Below, piece by piece: positions 18,873 to 26,338 of a DNA stretch of 64,000 bases. Made by a program: the position numbers and the translations under genes. Every line of letters begins with the position of its first letter. The stretch's first letter is position 1. The notes beneath the pieces are model-generated. The model made no database searches. It was not told the DNA's origin and was given only the letters and a program-made list of their open reading frames with translations. Origin of the DNA: Brevundimonas sp. M20 (GTDB lineage Bacteria > Pseudomonadota > Alphaproteobacteria > Caulobacterales > Caulobacteraceae); assembly GCF_006547065.1 (NCBI RefSeq), contig NZ_CP041243.1, positions 868,001 to 932,000 on the forward strand. The letters are read 5' to 3'.

Positions 18873-20720
18873 ATGCGCTCTTCCTCGCTTCGTGTTCTGC
18901 TCTCCGGTTGCGCCCTGCTGGCGCTGACGACTCCTGCCCTGGCGCAGGAGGCTCCCGTTGTTGTGCCCGTTCCGGAAGTCCCCGCCCCGGCCATCACGCC
19001 CGAGCGCACGCCCGACCTGCACCCGCCCGCGGTCATCCCCACCGAGGATCCGGTCGCCGAGGCTGAAGCGCCCGCACCGCCCATTCCCGAGGTATGGGAG
19101 CCCGTGCCTGTGAACGCACAGGGCGAGTCGGCTTACGGCCTTTATCTGTCCGGCCGCATCGCGGGCTTCCGGGGCGACGGCGCCGCGTCCGCCCGTCTGA
19201 TGGCGGAAAGTCAGAGCCTGACGCCGGAACAGCCGCTGCTGTGGAACGAGACCTTCCTGACCAGCCTGTTCAACGGCGATCTGGACACGGTCGTCCGCCT
19301 GACGCCGGACGTCGCCGGCGTGCCGGAACTGGCGGAGGCGGGGCGTCTCGTCTCCATCGTCCAGTCGGTGAAGCGCGGGGCCGCGGGTGAAGGCTACGCC
19401 TCCCTGTCCGGTCAGCCCCTGGGGCAGCCCTTCACCATCATCGGCCAGTTTATCACGCCTTCCTTGGCCGCCGCCGCCGGGGATTGGGACAGGGCGCTCA
19501 AGCCGGTCGAGACCGCGCCCCAGGACCCCACCGGCCTTATCCTGCGTCTGCAACGCGCCCAGCTTCTGGAGATGCGTCGCCGGTATGACGAGGCGGATAC
19601 GGAGTACAAGGCGCTGGTCGCCATCCCCAACGGCGCCCGGCTGTTCAGTGTTCAGTATGGCGAGTTCCTGGAACGTCGCGGTCGTCGCGACGAGGCGCTG
19701 CTCCAGTACCGTGCCTCCCTGACCGGGCCGTCGCCCGATCCCGCCGCGCTGGATGGTCTGGAGCGGACGGCGGCCCGCGGTCGGGCTCCCGCCGCACCGA
19801 CGCCCGCCGACGGCATCGCCGCCGCGCTCGACTTCTCCTCGCTGATGGCCGGCGAGCGGCAGGATCACAAGCTGACCGCCATTCTCCTGCGTCTGGCCGA
19901 AAGCCTGAAACCCTCGGACATGACCGCCCTGCGGCTCGGCCTCGCGCTGGCTGCCGACTCCCAGGAAGAGCCTGCCCGCCAGGCCTTCGGCCGCGTCGGT
20001 CAGTCCAACAAGATTCTCTACGCCGGGGCCCAGTACAATATCGGGCTCAGCTATCAGGAGCAGGACAACAACGACGCGGCGCTGGCCGCCTTCACCCGCG
20101 CGGACGCCGCTGCGCCCGACCAGACCCGCATCACCCTGGCGCTCGTCGGCCAGTTGATGACCATGAAACGCAACGAAGAAGCGCTGGCGATCCTCAACCG
20201 CGCCGACGTGAACACTGCCGATCAGGGCGCTGATGTTCGCTACATGCGCGGCTCGGCGCTGGAAGCCCTCGGGCGCATTGAGGAAGCCGAGAATGAGCTC
20301 TGGAGCGCCCTTCAGGCGCATCCGGATAATCCTGTCCTGCTCAACATGCTCGGTTACATCTGGGTCGATACCGGTCGCCGCGTCGATCAGGGCGCCGAGA
20401 TGATCGCCCGCGCCCACGCCGCGGAACCCGAGAACGGCAACATCCAGGACTCCCTCGGCTGGGCCCAGTATCGGCAGGGCCAGTACGAAACCGCCGTCGG
20501 CACGCTCGAGGAAGCCGTCGCCAAGGAGCCGGCCAACGCCGAGATCAATGATCACCTCGGCGACGCCTACTGGCAGGTCGGCCGTCGTCGTGAGGCGACC
20601 TGGCAATGGAACCGTGTCCTGACGCTGGAAACCGACGCCGAGCGCCGCGCGGAGGTGGAGCAGAAGCTGGCGACCGGCCTGTCCGAACCCCAGCCCGTCG
20701 GCGGCGCGGCCCAGCCCTGA
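18873..20720 (+). CDS. Secreted/periplasmic tetratricopeptide-repeat protein
   Basis: A 615-residue protein with a signal peptide (RVLLSGCALLALTTPALAQ), a Pro/Glu-rich linker to about residue 70, and then a TPR superhelix. TPR units are clear towards the C-terminus, for example around LLNMLGYIWVDTGRRVDQG, NIQDSLGWAQYRQGQYETAV and INDHLGDAYWQVGRRREATW. TPR arrays hold protein complexes together; in related bacteria such proteins are linked to the outer membrane or secretion, but no partner is evident. It is followed 3 bases later by ispE, so the two are probably co-transcribed. Confidence 0.85.
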   Translation: MRSSSLRVLLSGCALLALTTPALAQEAPVVVPVPEVPAPAITPERTPDLHPPAVIPTEDPVAEAEAPAPPIPEVWEPVPVNAQGESAYGLYLSGRIAGFRGDGAASARLMAESQSLTPEQPLLWNETFLTSLFNGDLDTVVRLTPDVAGVPELAEAGRLVSIVQSVKRGAAGEGYASLSGQPLGQPFTIIGQFITPSLAAAAGDWDRALKPVETAPQDPTGLILRLQRAQLLEMRRRYDEADTEYKALVAIPNGARLFSVQYGEFLERRGRRDEALLQYRASLTGPSPDPAALDGLERTAARGRAPAAPTPADGIAAALDFSSLMAGERQDHKLTAILLRLAESLKPSDMTALRLGLALAADSQEEPARQAFGRVGQSNKILYAGAQYNIGLSYQEQDNNDAALAAFTRADAAAPDQTRITLALVGQLMTMKRNEEALAILNRADVNTADQGADVRYMRGSALEALGRIEEAENELWSALQAHPDNPVLLNMLGYIWVDTGRRVDQGAEMIARAHAAEPENGNIQDSLGWAQYRQGQYETAVGTLEEAVAKEPANAEINDHLGDAYWQVGRRREATWQWNRVLTLETDAERRAEVEQKLATGLSEPQPVGGAAQP

Positions 20721-20723
20721 GCC

Positions 20724-21590
20724 ATGGCTGCCGCCCCGGCGCTCGCCCCCGCCAAGGTCAATCTGTTCCTGCACGTCGGCCCGCTGGACGCGGACGGCTA
20801 CCATCCGCTGGTCAGCCTGGTGGCCTTCGCCGACGTCGGTGACCGGATCAGCGTCGCGCCCTCAGACCGCCTGTCCCTGACCGTCACCGGCCCGTTCGGC
20901 GCGGGACTGGAGGGGGAGGGCGACAATCTCGTCCTGCGCGCCGTCCGGGCGCTGGCGACCGCCGCCGGTCTGCCCGAGCCGGGCCTGGCCTTCACCCTCG
21001 ACAAACGCCTGCCCATCGCCGCCGGTCTGGGCGGGGGCTCGTCCGATGCGGGCGCGGCCCTGAAACTGGCGCGCGACGCGCTCGGTCTGTCGATGAGCGA
21101 TGAGGCGCTCGCCGACGTGGCGGCCACGGTCGGCGCTGACGGCCCCATGTGCCTGCACGCCCGCGCCGCATGGGCCGAGGGCAGGGGCGATCTGCTGACC
21201 TTCGAGCCGCGGCTGCCGCCTCTGCCGGCCGTGTTGATCAATCCCGGCGTCCCGTCCCCGACCGGCGCCGTGTATCGCGGCTATGACGCCGTACCGCCCG
21301 CCCTCGCGGACCGTCCCGCGCCGCCCGCGGACTGGAGCCTGCCGACCGTGCTCAACTGGCTCTCGGCCCAGCGCAATGACCTCCAGCCGCCCGCTCTGAG
21401 CCTGCAACCGGCCATCGCCCGGGCGCTGGACGCCGCCGCCGACCTGTCCGGCGTTCGTCTGGTCCGCATGTCCGGTTCCGGCGCCACGGTCTTCGCCCTC
21501 TTCGACACGCCCGCCGCCGCCCAGGCCGCCGCGAAGCACCTTTCAGAACAACGTTCAGGTCTCTGGGTATATCCGACTGTATTGTCGTGA
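20724..21590 (+). CDS. ispE: 4-diphosphocytidyl-2-C-methyl-D-erythritol kinase
   Basis: A 288-residue GHMP-superfamily kinase of the MEP isoprenoid pathway that phosphorylates CDP-ME. Motif 1 APAKVNLFLHVGPLDADGYHPL and the ATP-binding Gly-rich motif PIAAGLGGGSSDAGAAL (about residues 95-111) are typical. Near the C-terminus, VRMSGSGATVFALFDT is GHMP motif 3. The start codon lies 3 bases after the TPR gene stop. Full length and intact. Confidence 0.95.
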   Translation: MAAAPALAPAKVNLFLHVGPLDADGYHPLVSLVAFADVGDRISVAPSDRLSLTVTGPFGAGLEGEGDNLVLRAVRALATAAGLPEPGLAFTLDKRLPIAAGLGGGSSDAGAALKLARDALGLSMSDEALADVAATVGADGPMCLHARAAWAEGRGDLLTFEPRLPPLPAVLINPGVPSPTGAVYRGYDAVPPALADRPAPPADWSLPTVLNWLSAQRNDLQPPALSLQPAIARALDAAADLSGVRLVRMSGSGATVFALFDTPAAAQAAAKHLSEQRSGLWVYPTVLS

Positions 21591-21813
21591 TCTTCGGGCC
21601 TGAATGAGCTTTTTGTTCTCATGGCGCCGGTAATGGGCCGGTGGTCCGAAAATGGCCCTGACAATACCTTGGCCGTTCCGGTGAAATCAGTTCATTGCAT
21701 CCCCACATGGAACTCAAGGCCGTCCTTGGGTCTTGAACGTTGCAGTCCAGCGTACTGACGTCCGTCATCACTCCCCCGGCGGCCGTCCATGTTTCATTGC
21801 AAGGGATACTGTT

Positions 21814-22656
21814 ATGCTTCGCACCAAACTCCTGACCGCCGTCGCCGCCACCGCCCTGCTGGCCGCCCCCGCCGCCTTCGCCCAGGAGGCACAGCCGCAG
21901 CCCGCCCCGGCGCCGCAGGAACAGCCCGCCGCCACGCCTGCTCCGGCCCAGACTCCGGCGCCGGCCGCCGCGACCCCGGCCCAGGCGAACAACGTCATCG
22001 AGGCCCTGCGCGCCAAGGGTCAGTTCACCACCCTGCTGACCGCCCTGGATCAGGCCCAGCTGACCGAGACCCTCGCCAGCCGTCCGGCCATCACTATCTT
22101 CGCCCCGACCGACGCCGCCTTCGCCGCCCTGCCGGAAGCGGAGCGCACCCGTCTGCTCGACCCGGCCAATGCCCAGGAGTTGCGTGTTCGTCTGCTCTAT
22201 CACGTGATCGTCGCTGACGTTCAGCCGGGCATGATCGAGGGCGCGCGCGGCGGTGTTCAGACCGCCGCCGACAACAGCCAGCTCCTGCTGGACGGCACCG
22301 GCGAGGCCATCAAGGCCGACAGCGCCACCGTCACCATGGCCGATGTCGCCCCGTCCAACGGTTCGGTTTTCGTGATCGACAAGGTTCTGGACCCGGCGAC
22401 GTCGGAATCCGCCATGGGTGACGAGGAGGCCATGGCCCCAGCCGAGGCCCCCGCTGAGACCTCTACCGAGGCTCCGGCCGCGACCGAAACCACCGCTCCG
22501 GCCGCGCCGGGCGCCACGGCTCCGAACGGCGAACCGGCCGCCACGACCACCACGGTCCAGTCGCCGCCGGTCGCCAATCCGACCGACGGTCAGGTCGACA
22601 GCCAGGAAGACCCGGCCAACCCGGCCCCCACTCCGGCTCCGACCACCCCGAACTGA
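21814..22656 (+). CDS. Secreted fasciclin-domain protein with Pro/Ala/Thr-rich tail
   Basis: A 280-residue exported protein. The ATG at 21814 follows AAGGGA and gives a normal signal peptide (LLTAVAATALLAAPAAFAQ). A Pro/Ala linker comes next, then one FAS1 domain (about residues 60-195) with ITIFAPTDAAFAALPEAERT and LLYHVIVADVQPG, closing at SVFVIDKVLDP. The remaining 80 residues are low-complexity Pro/Ala/Thr/Glu, like a cell-surface stalk. Unlike the 11-kb paralogue it lacks a lipobox. It ends at a strong UUCG-loop terminator. Confidence 0.9.
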   Translation: MLRTKLLTAVAATALLAAPAAFAQEAQPQPAPAPQEQPAATPAPAQTPAPAAATPAQANNVIEALRAKGQFTTLLTALDQAQLTETLASRPAITIFAPTDAAFAALPEAERTRLLDPANAQELRVRLLYHVIVADVQPGMIEGARGGVQTAADNSQLLLDGTGEAIKADSATVTMADVAPSNGSVFVIDKVLDPATSESAMGDEEAMAPAEAPAETSTEAPAATETTAPAAPGATAPNGEPAATTTTVQSPPVANPTDGQVDSQEDPANPAPTPAPTTPN

Positions 22657-22674
22657 TCCGGTTCGCCGCGTGAA

Positions 22675-22707
22675 GAAGGGCGGGAGCTTCGGCTCCCGCC
22701 CTTTCTC
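22675..22707 (+). terminator. Intrinsic terminator with UUCG loop
   Basis: AAGGGCGGGAGC-TTCG-GCTCCCGCCCTT is a perfect 12-bp stem with a UUCG tetraloop, followed by TCTCGTG, 18 bases after the fasciclin stop. Confidence 0.88.
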
Positions 22708-22753
22708 GTGCGCGCTTAACCGTCGGCAAACCGGTGGTGGTGCAGGATAGGGC

Positions 22754-23674
22754 ATGGAAACGCTCACGCCCGCTCACATCGCCGCGTTCGAGGCCGTTCT
22801 GAACCGTGTCCCGTCCGAGGATCGCGCTCGCCTCCACGCGCTGAAGGACCCCGCTGCCGATGCGGCCGCCGCCTCCGCCCCGCACTGGGACTTCGACCAG
22901 CCGGGCCATCGCGCCGAGGAGGCGCTGCAAGCCGCCTTCGGTCCGGCCCTGACGGACGACCACCGCCGCGCGCTGGTGGCCATCTGGGCGCTGGAGATGC
23001 CGGCCCGCGTCCCCGCCGCCGACCTGCCCGAGGCGTCGCTGGAGCTCTACCCCCAGTGGATCGACCGTCTAGCCGCCTTCCTGATCGAGGGCGCCAACCC
23101 CTACGACCGCGACTTCTGGGCCAAGGATGTGCGCATCTCGCTGGTTCTCAGTGTGCCCGGAGCCCGCACCCAGATGATCGACCTGTCCTCGCCCATGGGG
23201 CCGGGCCAGATCCTGCGTCACGCCCGCGAGGGATGGGGCTGGTCGGTGATCCCGGCCTACGCCGCCGCCCGGTCGTGGAAGCCCTGGCTGGAGGTCCATA
23301 CCGAAAGCCGCGAACTTTCGGACTTTAACGAGGCCGGCTGGGACCGCGCCTGGGCCACCGCCGCCGAAATCCTCAAGCGCCGCCCGGAGATGGCGGGCAT
23401 GCTGGGTTCGTCATGGTTCTATGATCCGCCGCTGGAGCAGATCAGCCCGCGCCTCGCCTATCTGCGCGTGAACCCGCTCAAGCACGGCGCCTTCCTGATC
23501 CATCAGGGCCCGGGCGAAATCCACACCCGGCGCGCCGCGACCAGTTCGCCCACCCGCGCCGCCCTGATCGAAAAGGGTGAGTACACCGCCCGGTCGTGGA
23601 TCGTCGCCTGGCCCCGCGCCGCGCTCATCAGATGGGCGGACGCGCGCAAGGCGCGGTTGGCGCAAGCGGCCTGA
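22754..23674 (+). CDS. Conserved-looking hypothetical protein
   Basis: A 306-residue soluble protein, no signal peptide or membrane segment, that I do not recognise. It begins METLTPAHIAAFEAVLN. Features are a Trp-rich middle (WAKDVRISLVLSVPGARTQM, then EGWGWSVIPAYAAARSWKPWLEVH), a conserved-looking SSWFYDPPLEQISPRLAYLR near residue 215, and PTRAALIEKGEYTARSWIVAWPR towards the end. The aromatic-rich, ordered sequence and codon use indicate a true gene. It is isolated between a terminator and a convergent polysaccharide-deacetylase gene, so context gives no function. Confidence 0.8.
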   Translation: METLTPAHIAAFEAVLNRVPSEDRARLHALKDPAADAAAASAPHWDFDQPGHRAEEALQAAFGPALTDDHRRALVAIWALEMPARVPAADLPEASLELYPQWIDRLAAFLIEGANPYDRDFWAKDVRISLVLSVPGARTQMIDLSSPMGPGQILRHAREGWGWSVIPAYAAARSWKPWLEVHTESRELSDFNEAGWDRAWATAAEILKRRPEMAGMLGSSWFYDPPLEQISPRLAYLRVNPLKHGAFLIHQGPGEIHTRRAATSSPTRAALIEKGEYTARSWIVAWPRAALIRWADARKARLAQAA

Positions 23675-23675
23675 G

Positions 23676-23705
23676 TTCCCTTCTCCCCAAAAGGGGCGAG
23701 GGGGA
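23676..23705. repeat. Single-arm palindrome related to nearby repeat family
   Basis: TTCCCTTCTCCCC-AAAA-GGGGCGAGGGGGA directly follows the stop of the 306-residue gene. It resembles one arm of the palindromic elements at 24.7 and 25.8 kb, but without the GGATGGGGTGG extension. Confidence 0.55.
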
Positions 23706-23810
23706 TCGATACGACCAATTCTGACGCACGGGCGTGTCACATTGCACGCCATGATCCGCGCGCATCCGTACTGTTCGCACTCTTCGCACCCGTTTTTCTC
23801 GTCGGGACCG

Positions 23811-23846
23811 ATAGACGCGATAGACGACATAGACGGGATAGACGGT
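23811..23846 (+). repeat. 9-bp tandem repeat (4 units)
   Basis: Four consecutive 9-base units ATAGACGCG, ATAGACGAC, ATAGACGGG, ATAGACGGT, sharing ATAGACG, in the convergent gap between the 306-residue gene and the deacetylase gene. Followed by an inverted repeat GACAGTC-N11-GACTGTC at 23854-23878, immediately beyond the deacetylase stop. Confidence 0.8.
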
Positions 23847-23882
23847 GTATTTCGACAGTCTCCACAGTCTCGACTGTCTATT

Positions 23883-24623
23883 TTACCCGGATATAAAGCC
23901 GCGCCACGCTTCACCCACCGGCCGGACCTCCAGTCCCGCCGCCTTGGCCAGCCGGATCACCCGGTCCAGATCATCGGGGGTGCAGCCATAGTCGGTCGGG
24001 GTGTCCGACACGTCGTGGGCGTAGGCGGTCAGCCAGCCGTTCGACGCCGCCGCTTCGGCCATCAGTCCATCAAGGTCGTAGTGGGGCAGGCGGCGGCTCT
24101 CCAGCCCGATGGACTTGATCAGCCCCCGGTCCTCGCGCCCCGCATTGACCCCGTCGCGCACGCCCCGGCCCAGATCGAACCGGCCCCGCACATACCGCTT
24201 GGCCGCCAACGTCGCGTCCCCGAACGGATAGGCGAAGGTGGTCATCTCATACCCGCCCAGTCGCTCGCTCACCCACGCCGCATTGGCGTCCAGGCTCAGC
24301 TTCAGCGCCGCCGCATCCATGCGCAGCACGCTGGTATGGCCGTAGGTATGGCACCCGACCTCATGTCCGGCGGCATGCAGTTCCTGCAGGTGCCGCACCT
24401 CGAACTGGTCCCGGTCCATGTTCCGCCCGCCGGCCAGTCCGCCGCAGACATAATAGGTCGCCCTGATCCCGTGCTCCGCCAGGATCGGCCCAGCCTCGGT
24501 CCAGGCCGTCGCCGGAATATCGTCGAAGCTCAGCGAGAACACGCCCTTCGCCGGGGCGATCTGAACCGCCTCCACGTCGAGATACCGCGCGGCCCGCCGC
24601 CGCATCTGGTCGATCTGCTTCAT
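23883..24623 (-). CDS. Polysaccharide deacetylase (NodB/CE4 family)
   Basis: A 246-residue carbohydrate-esterase family 4 protein. NodB motif 1 is FSLSFDDIP (residues about 28-36) with the catalytic/metal Asp pair. Motif 2 is EVGCHTYGHTS, giving the two metal His residues. Motif 3 is TFAYPFGDATLAAKRY. YAHDVSDTPTDYGCT holds the late His-Asp region. Such enzymes remove N-acetyl groups from chitin-like, peptidoglycan or exopolysaccharide chains. No signal peptide is seen, suggesting a cytoplasmic or envelope-associated substrate; in Caulobacterales exopolysaccharide modification is one possibility. Confidence 0.9.
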   Translation of the reverse strand: MKQIDQMRRRAARYLDVEAVQIAPAKGVFSLSFDDIPATAWTEAGPILAEHGIRATYYVCGGLAGGRNMDRDQFEVRHLQELHAAGHEVGCHTYGHTSVLRMDAAALKLSLDANAAWVSERLGGYEMTTFAYPFGDATLAAKRYVRGRFDLGRGVRDGVNAGREDRGLIKSIGLESRRLPHYDLDGLMAEAAASNGWLTAYAHDVSDTPTDYGCTPDDLDRVIRLAKAAGLEVRPVGEAWRGFISG

Positions 24624-24652
24624 GGGTACAGACTGTACCCAAGCCGCTTAAC

Positions 24653-24816
24653 ACTCCCCTTCCCCTCGAGGGGGAAGGGGCGGGGGGATGGGGTGGTGGC
24701 AGGCTGTCGCCGAGCATGTCGCGAGAGGCTCCGTCGAACAGACCACGCCAACCGCGTCCTTTCACCCCCATCCTGCCTCCACCCCACCCAACCCTCCCCC
24801 TTGAGGGGAGGGCTTT
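24653..24816. repeat. Gene-less bipartite inverted-repeat element
   Basis: About 164 bases in the gap before glyQ. The left arm (24653-24705) holds the palindrome TTCCCCTCGAGGGGGAA then GGATGGGGTGGTGGCAGG. The right arm (about 24768-24816) is the same pattern inverted: CCTGCCTCCACCCCACC, then CCCTCCCCCTTGAGGGGAGGG. The two arms match the two arms flanking the DUF559 gene at 25.8-26.3 kb, but only about 60 bases of non-coding sequence separate them here. Confidence 0.8.
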
Positions 24817-24893
24817 CAGACGCCTTCACCTTGCCCCGCAAACCCCCGCCGTCTAGGGTCCGCGGCCTTCTTCCCCGGATGAAATAACCCGCC

Positions 24894-25781
24894 GTGACGA
24901 CCGAACCGCTCGCCTTCCAGGACCTCATCCTGACGCTCCACAAATACTGGGGTGATCAGGGCTGCGCGATCCTTCAGCCCTATGACATCGAGGTCGGCGC
25001 GGGCACCCTGCACCCGGCCACCGTCCTGCGCGCGCTGGGCCCAAGGCCGTGGAAGGCCGCCTACGTCCAGCCCAGCCGCCGTCCGGGCGACGGCCGCTAT
25101 GGCGAGAACCCCAACCGGCTCCAACATTATTATCAATATCAGGTACTTCTGAAGCCGAACCCGGACAATCTGCAGGAGCTCTACCTCGGCTCGCTGCGCG
25201 CCATCGGCATCGATCCCAGCCTGCACGACATCCGCTTCGTCGAGGACGACTGGGAGAACCCCACCGTCGGCGCCTGGGGCCTCGGATGGGAGGTCTGGTG
25301 CGACGGGATGGAGGTGACGCAGTTCACCTACTTCCAGGGCGTCGGCGGCATCGAGGTCGACGTGGTCTCGGGCGAACTGACCTACGGGCTGGAGCGTCTG
25401 GCCATGTACGTTCAGGGCGTCGACAACGTCTATGATCTGAAGTTCACCAAGGAGGGCGTCACCTACGGCGAGGTCTTCCTCGAGAACGAGCGCCAGCAGA
25501 GTGAAGCCAACTTCCACGGCTACGACGTCGACGGTCTGAAGCGCCGGTTCGAGGACATGGTCTCCGAGGTCTCGAACCTGCTCGCCATGACCGGCCCGCA
25601 GGGCCAGCAACTTGTCCTGCCCGCCTACGATCAGGTCCTGAAGGCCTCGCACCTGTTCAACCTGATGGACGCCCGCGGCGCCATCGCCGTCGCCGAACGC
25701 CAGAGCTACATCGGCCGCATCCGCGAGCTGTGTAAGGCCTGCGCGACGGCCTACGTCGAGCGCGAAAGGGCCGAGGCGTGA
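24894..25781 (+). CDS. glyQ: Glycine-tRNA ligase alpha subunit
   Basis: A 295-residue catalytic subunit of the bacterial (alpha-beta)2 glycyl-tRNA synthetase. Seen: [19 protein letters not shown] at the start (GTG 24894), [20 protein letters not shown], then [20 protein letters not shown] (class II core with the ATP and glycine site) and [20 protein letters not shown]. Full length. Its TGA stop overlaps a GTG in a GTGA arrangement at the edge of an inserted repeat element. glyS normally follows directly but is displaced by about 556 bases here. Confidence 0.97.
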   Translation: MTTEPLAFQDLILTLHKYWGDQGCAILQPYDIEVGAGTLHPATVLRALGPRPWKAAYVQPSRRPGDGRYGENPNRLQHYYQYQVLLKPNPDNLQELYLGSLRAIGIDPSLHDIRFVEDDWENPTVGAWGLGWEVWCDGMEVTQFTYFQGVGGIEVDVVSGELTYGLERLAMYVQGVDNVYDLKFTKEGVTYGEVFLENERQQSEANFHGYDVDGLKRRFEDMVSEVSNLLAMTGPQGQQLVLPAYDQVLKASHLFNLMDARGAIAVAERQSYIGRIRELCKACATAYVERERAEA

Positions 25782-25790
25782 CCCATTCTT

Positions 25791-25842
25791 CCCCCCTTCC
25801 CCTCGAGGGGGAAGGGGCCGGGGGATGGGGTGGCGGCACTGC
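25791..25842. repeat. Left inverted repeat of DUF559 element
   Basis: CCCCCTTCCCC-TCGA-GGGGGAAGGGG followed by CCGGGGGATGGGGTGGCGGCA. It begins 10 bases after the glyQ stop. Inverted copy of the repeat at 26279-26326, and same-orientation match to the left arm at 24.65 kb. Confidence 0.85.
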
Positions 25843-25888
25843 GTTTAAGAACCTGGCGCGTAAGGCGTCATCGAAAGGGAGGGCTTCA

Positions 25889-26338
25889 ATGGTGGATTTC
25901 GACCGTTTCGCCGGACCCGACCGGATCAAGCCCGGCGGCGCGGATCGTGCGCGTCGTCTCCGCGCATCTCCAACCTACGCCGAAGCGAAACTCTGGGAGC
26001 GCCTGCGTCTTCTGACCATCCGCATTCGTCGCCAGGCGCCCATTAGCGGCTACGTCGTGGACTTCGCTTGCCTGCGGGCAAAGCTGGTCATCGAGGTCGA
26101 TGGAGGCGTGCACGAACGCGCTGATGTCGCCCTGCGCGACCTTGAACGCGATACTTGGCTCAAGTCCGAAGGCTTCCGGGTCATCCGTATCCCGAATGCT
26201 CGTGTTGAAAGCGACCTCGATGCGGTGGTGACCGAGATCGAAGCCGCCATCCGCGCCTCCGTGCCCAACCTGAAACAGCCTGCCACCACCCCATCCCAAC
26301 CCTTCCCCCTCGAGGGGAAGGGCTTTAGCGACTTGTGA
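25889..26338 (+). CDS. DUF559 domain protein (Vsr/restriction-endonuclease-like fold)
   Basis: A 149-residue protein of the DUF559 family, related by fold to very-short-patch and PD-(D/E)XK nucleases. Family features: RARRLRASPTYAEAKLWERL (residues 20-39), IRRQAPISGYVVDFACLRAK, then LVIEVDGGVHER with candidate catalytic Asp/Glu residues, and WLKSEGFRVIRIPNARV. The ATG at 25889 follows AGGGAGGG at good spacing; an upstream GTG at 25778 would start in the left repeat. The last 18 residues (PSQPFPLEGKG and flanks) are translated from the right inverted repeat, and the TGA stop overlaps the glyS ATG (TGATG). The gene therefore looks like cargo of an inserted element. No activity is demonstrated for the family, as far as I know. 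Confidence 0.9.
   Translation: MVDFDRFAGPDRIKPGGADRARRLRASPTYAEAKLWERLRLLTIRIRRQAPISGYVVDFACLRAKLVIEVDGGVHERADVALRDLERDTWLKSEGFRVIRIPNARVESDLDAVVTEIEAAIRASVPNLKQPATTPSQPFPLEGKGFSDL
26279..26326. repeat. Right inverted repeat of DUF559 element
   Basis: CCTGCCACCACCCCATCC then CCCTTCCCCCTCGAGGGGAAGGG. It is the inverted counterpart of 25791-25842 and forms the 3' end of the DUF559 reading frame, 12 bases before the glyS start. Confidence 0.85.

Noticed and set aside
16916..19084. 722-codon minus-strand ORF
   Set aside because: Shadow opposite ETF-QO and the TPR gene start; no motifs.
18654..20804. 716-codon minus-strand ORF
   Set aside because: Shadow opposite the TPR protein gene.
25778..25888. 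GTG at 25778 as the DUF559 start
   Set aside because: It overlaps the glyQ stop attractively, but would add about 37 residues translated from the palindromic repeat; the ATG at 25889 has AGGGAGGG and begins the family-like sequence.
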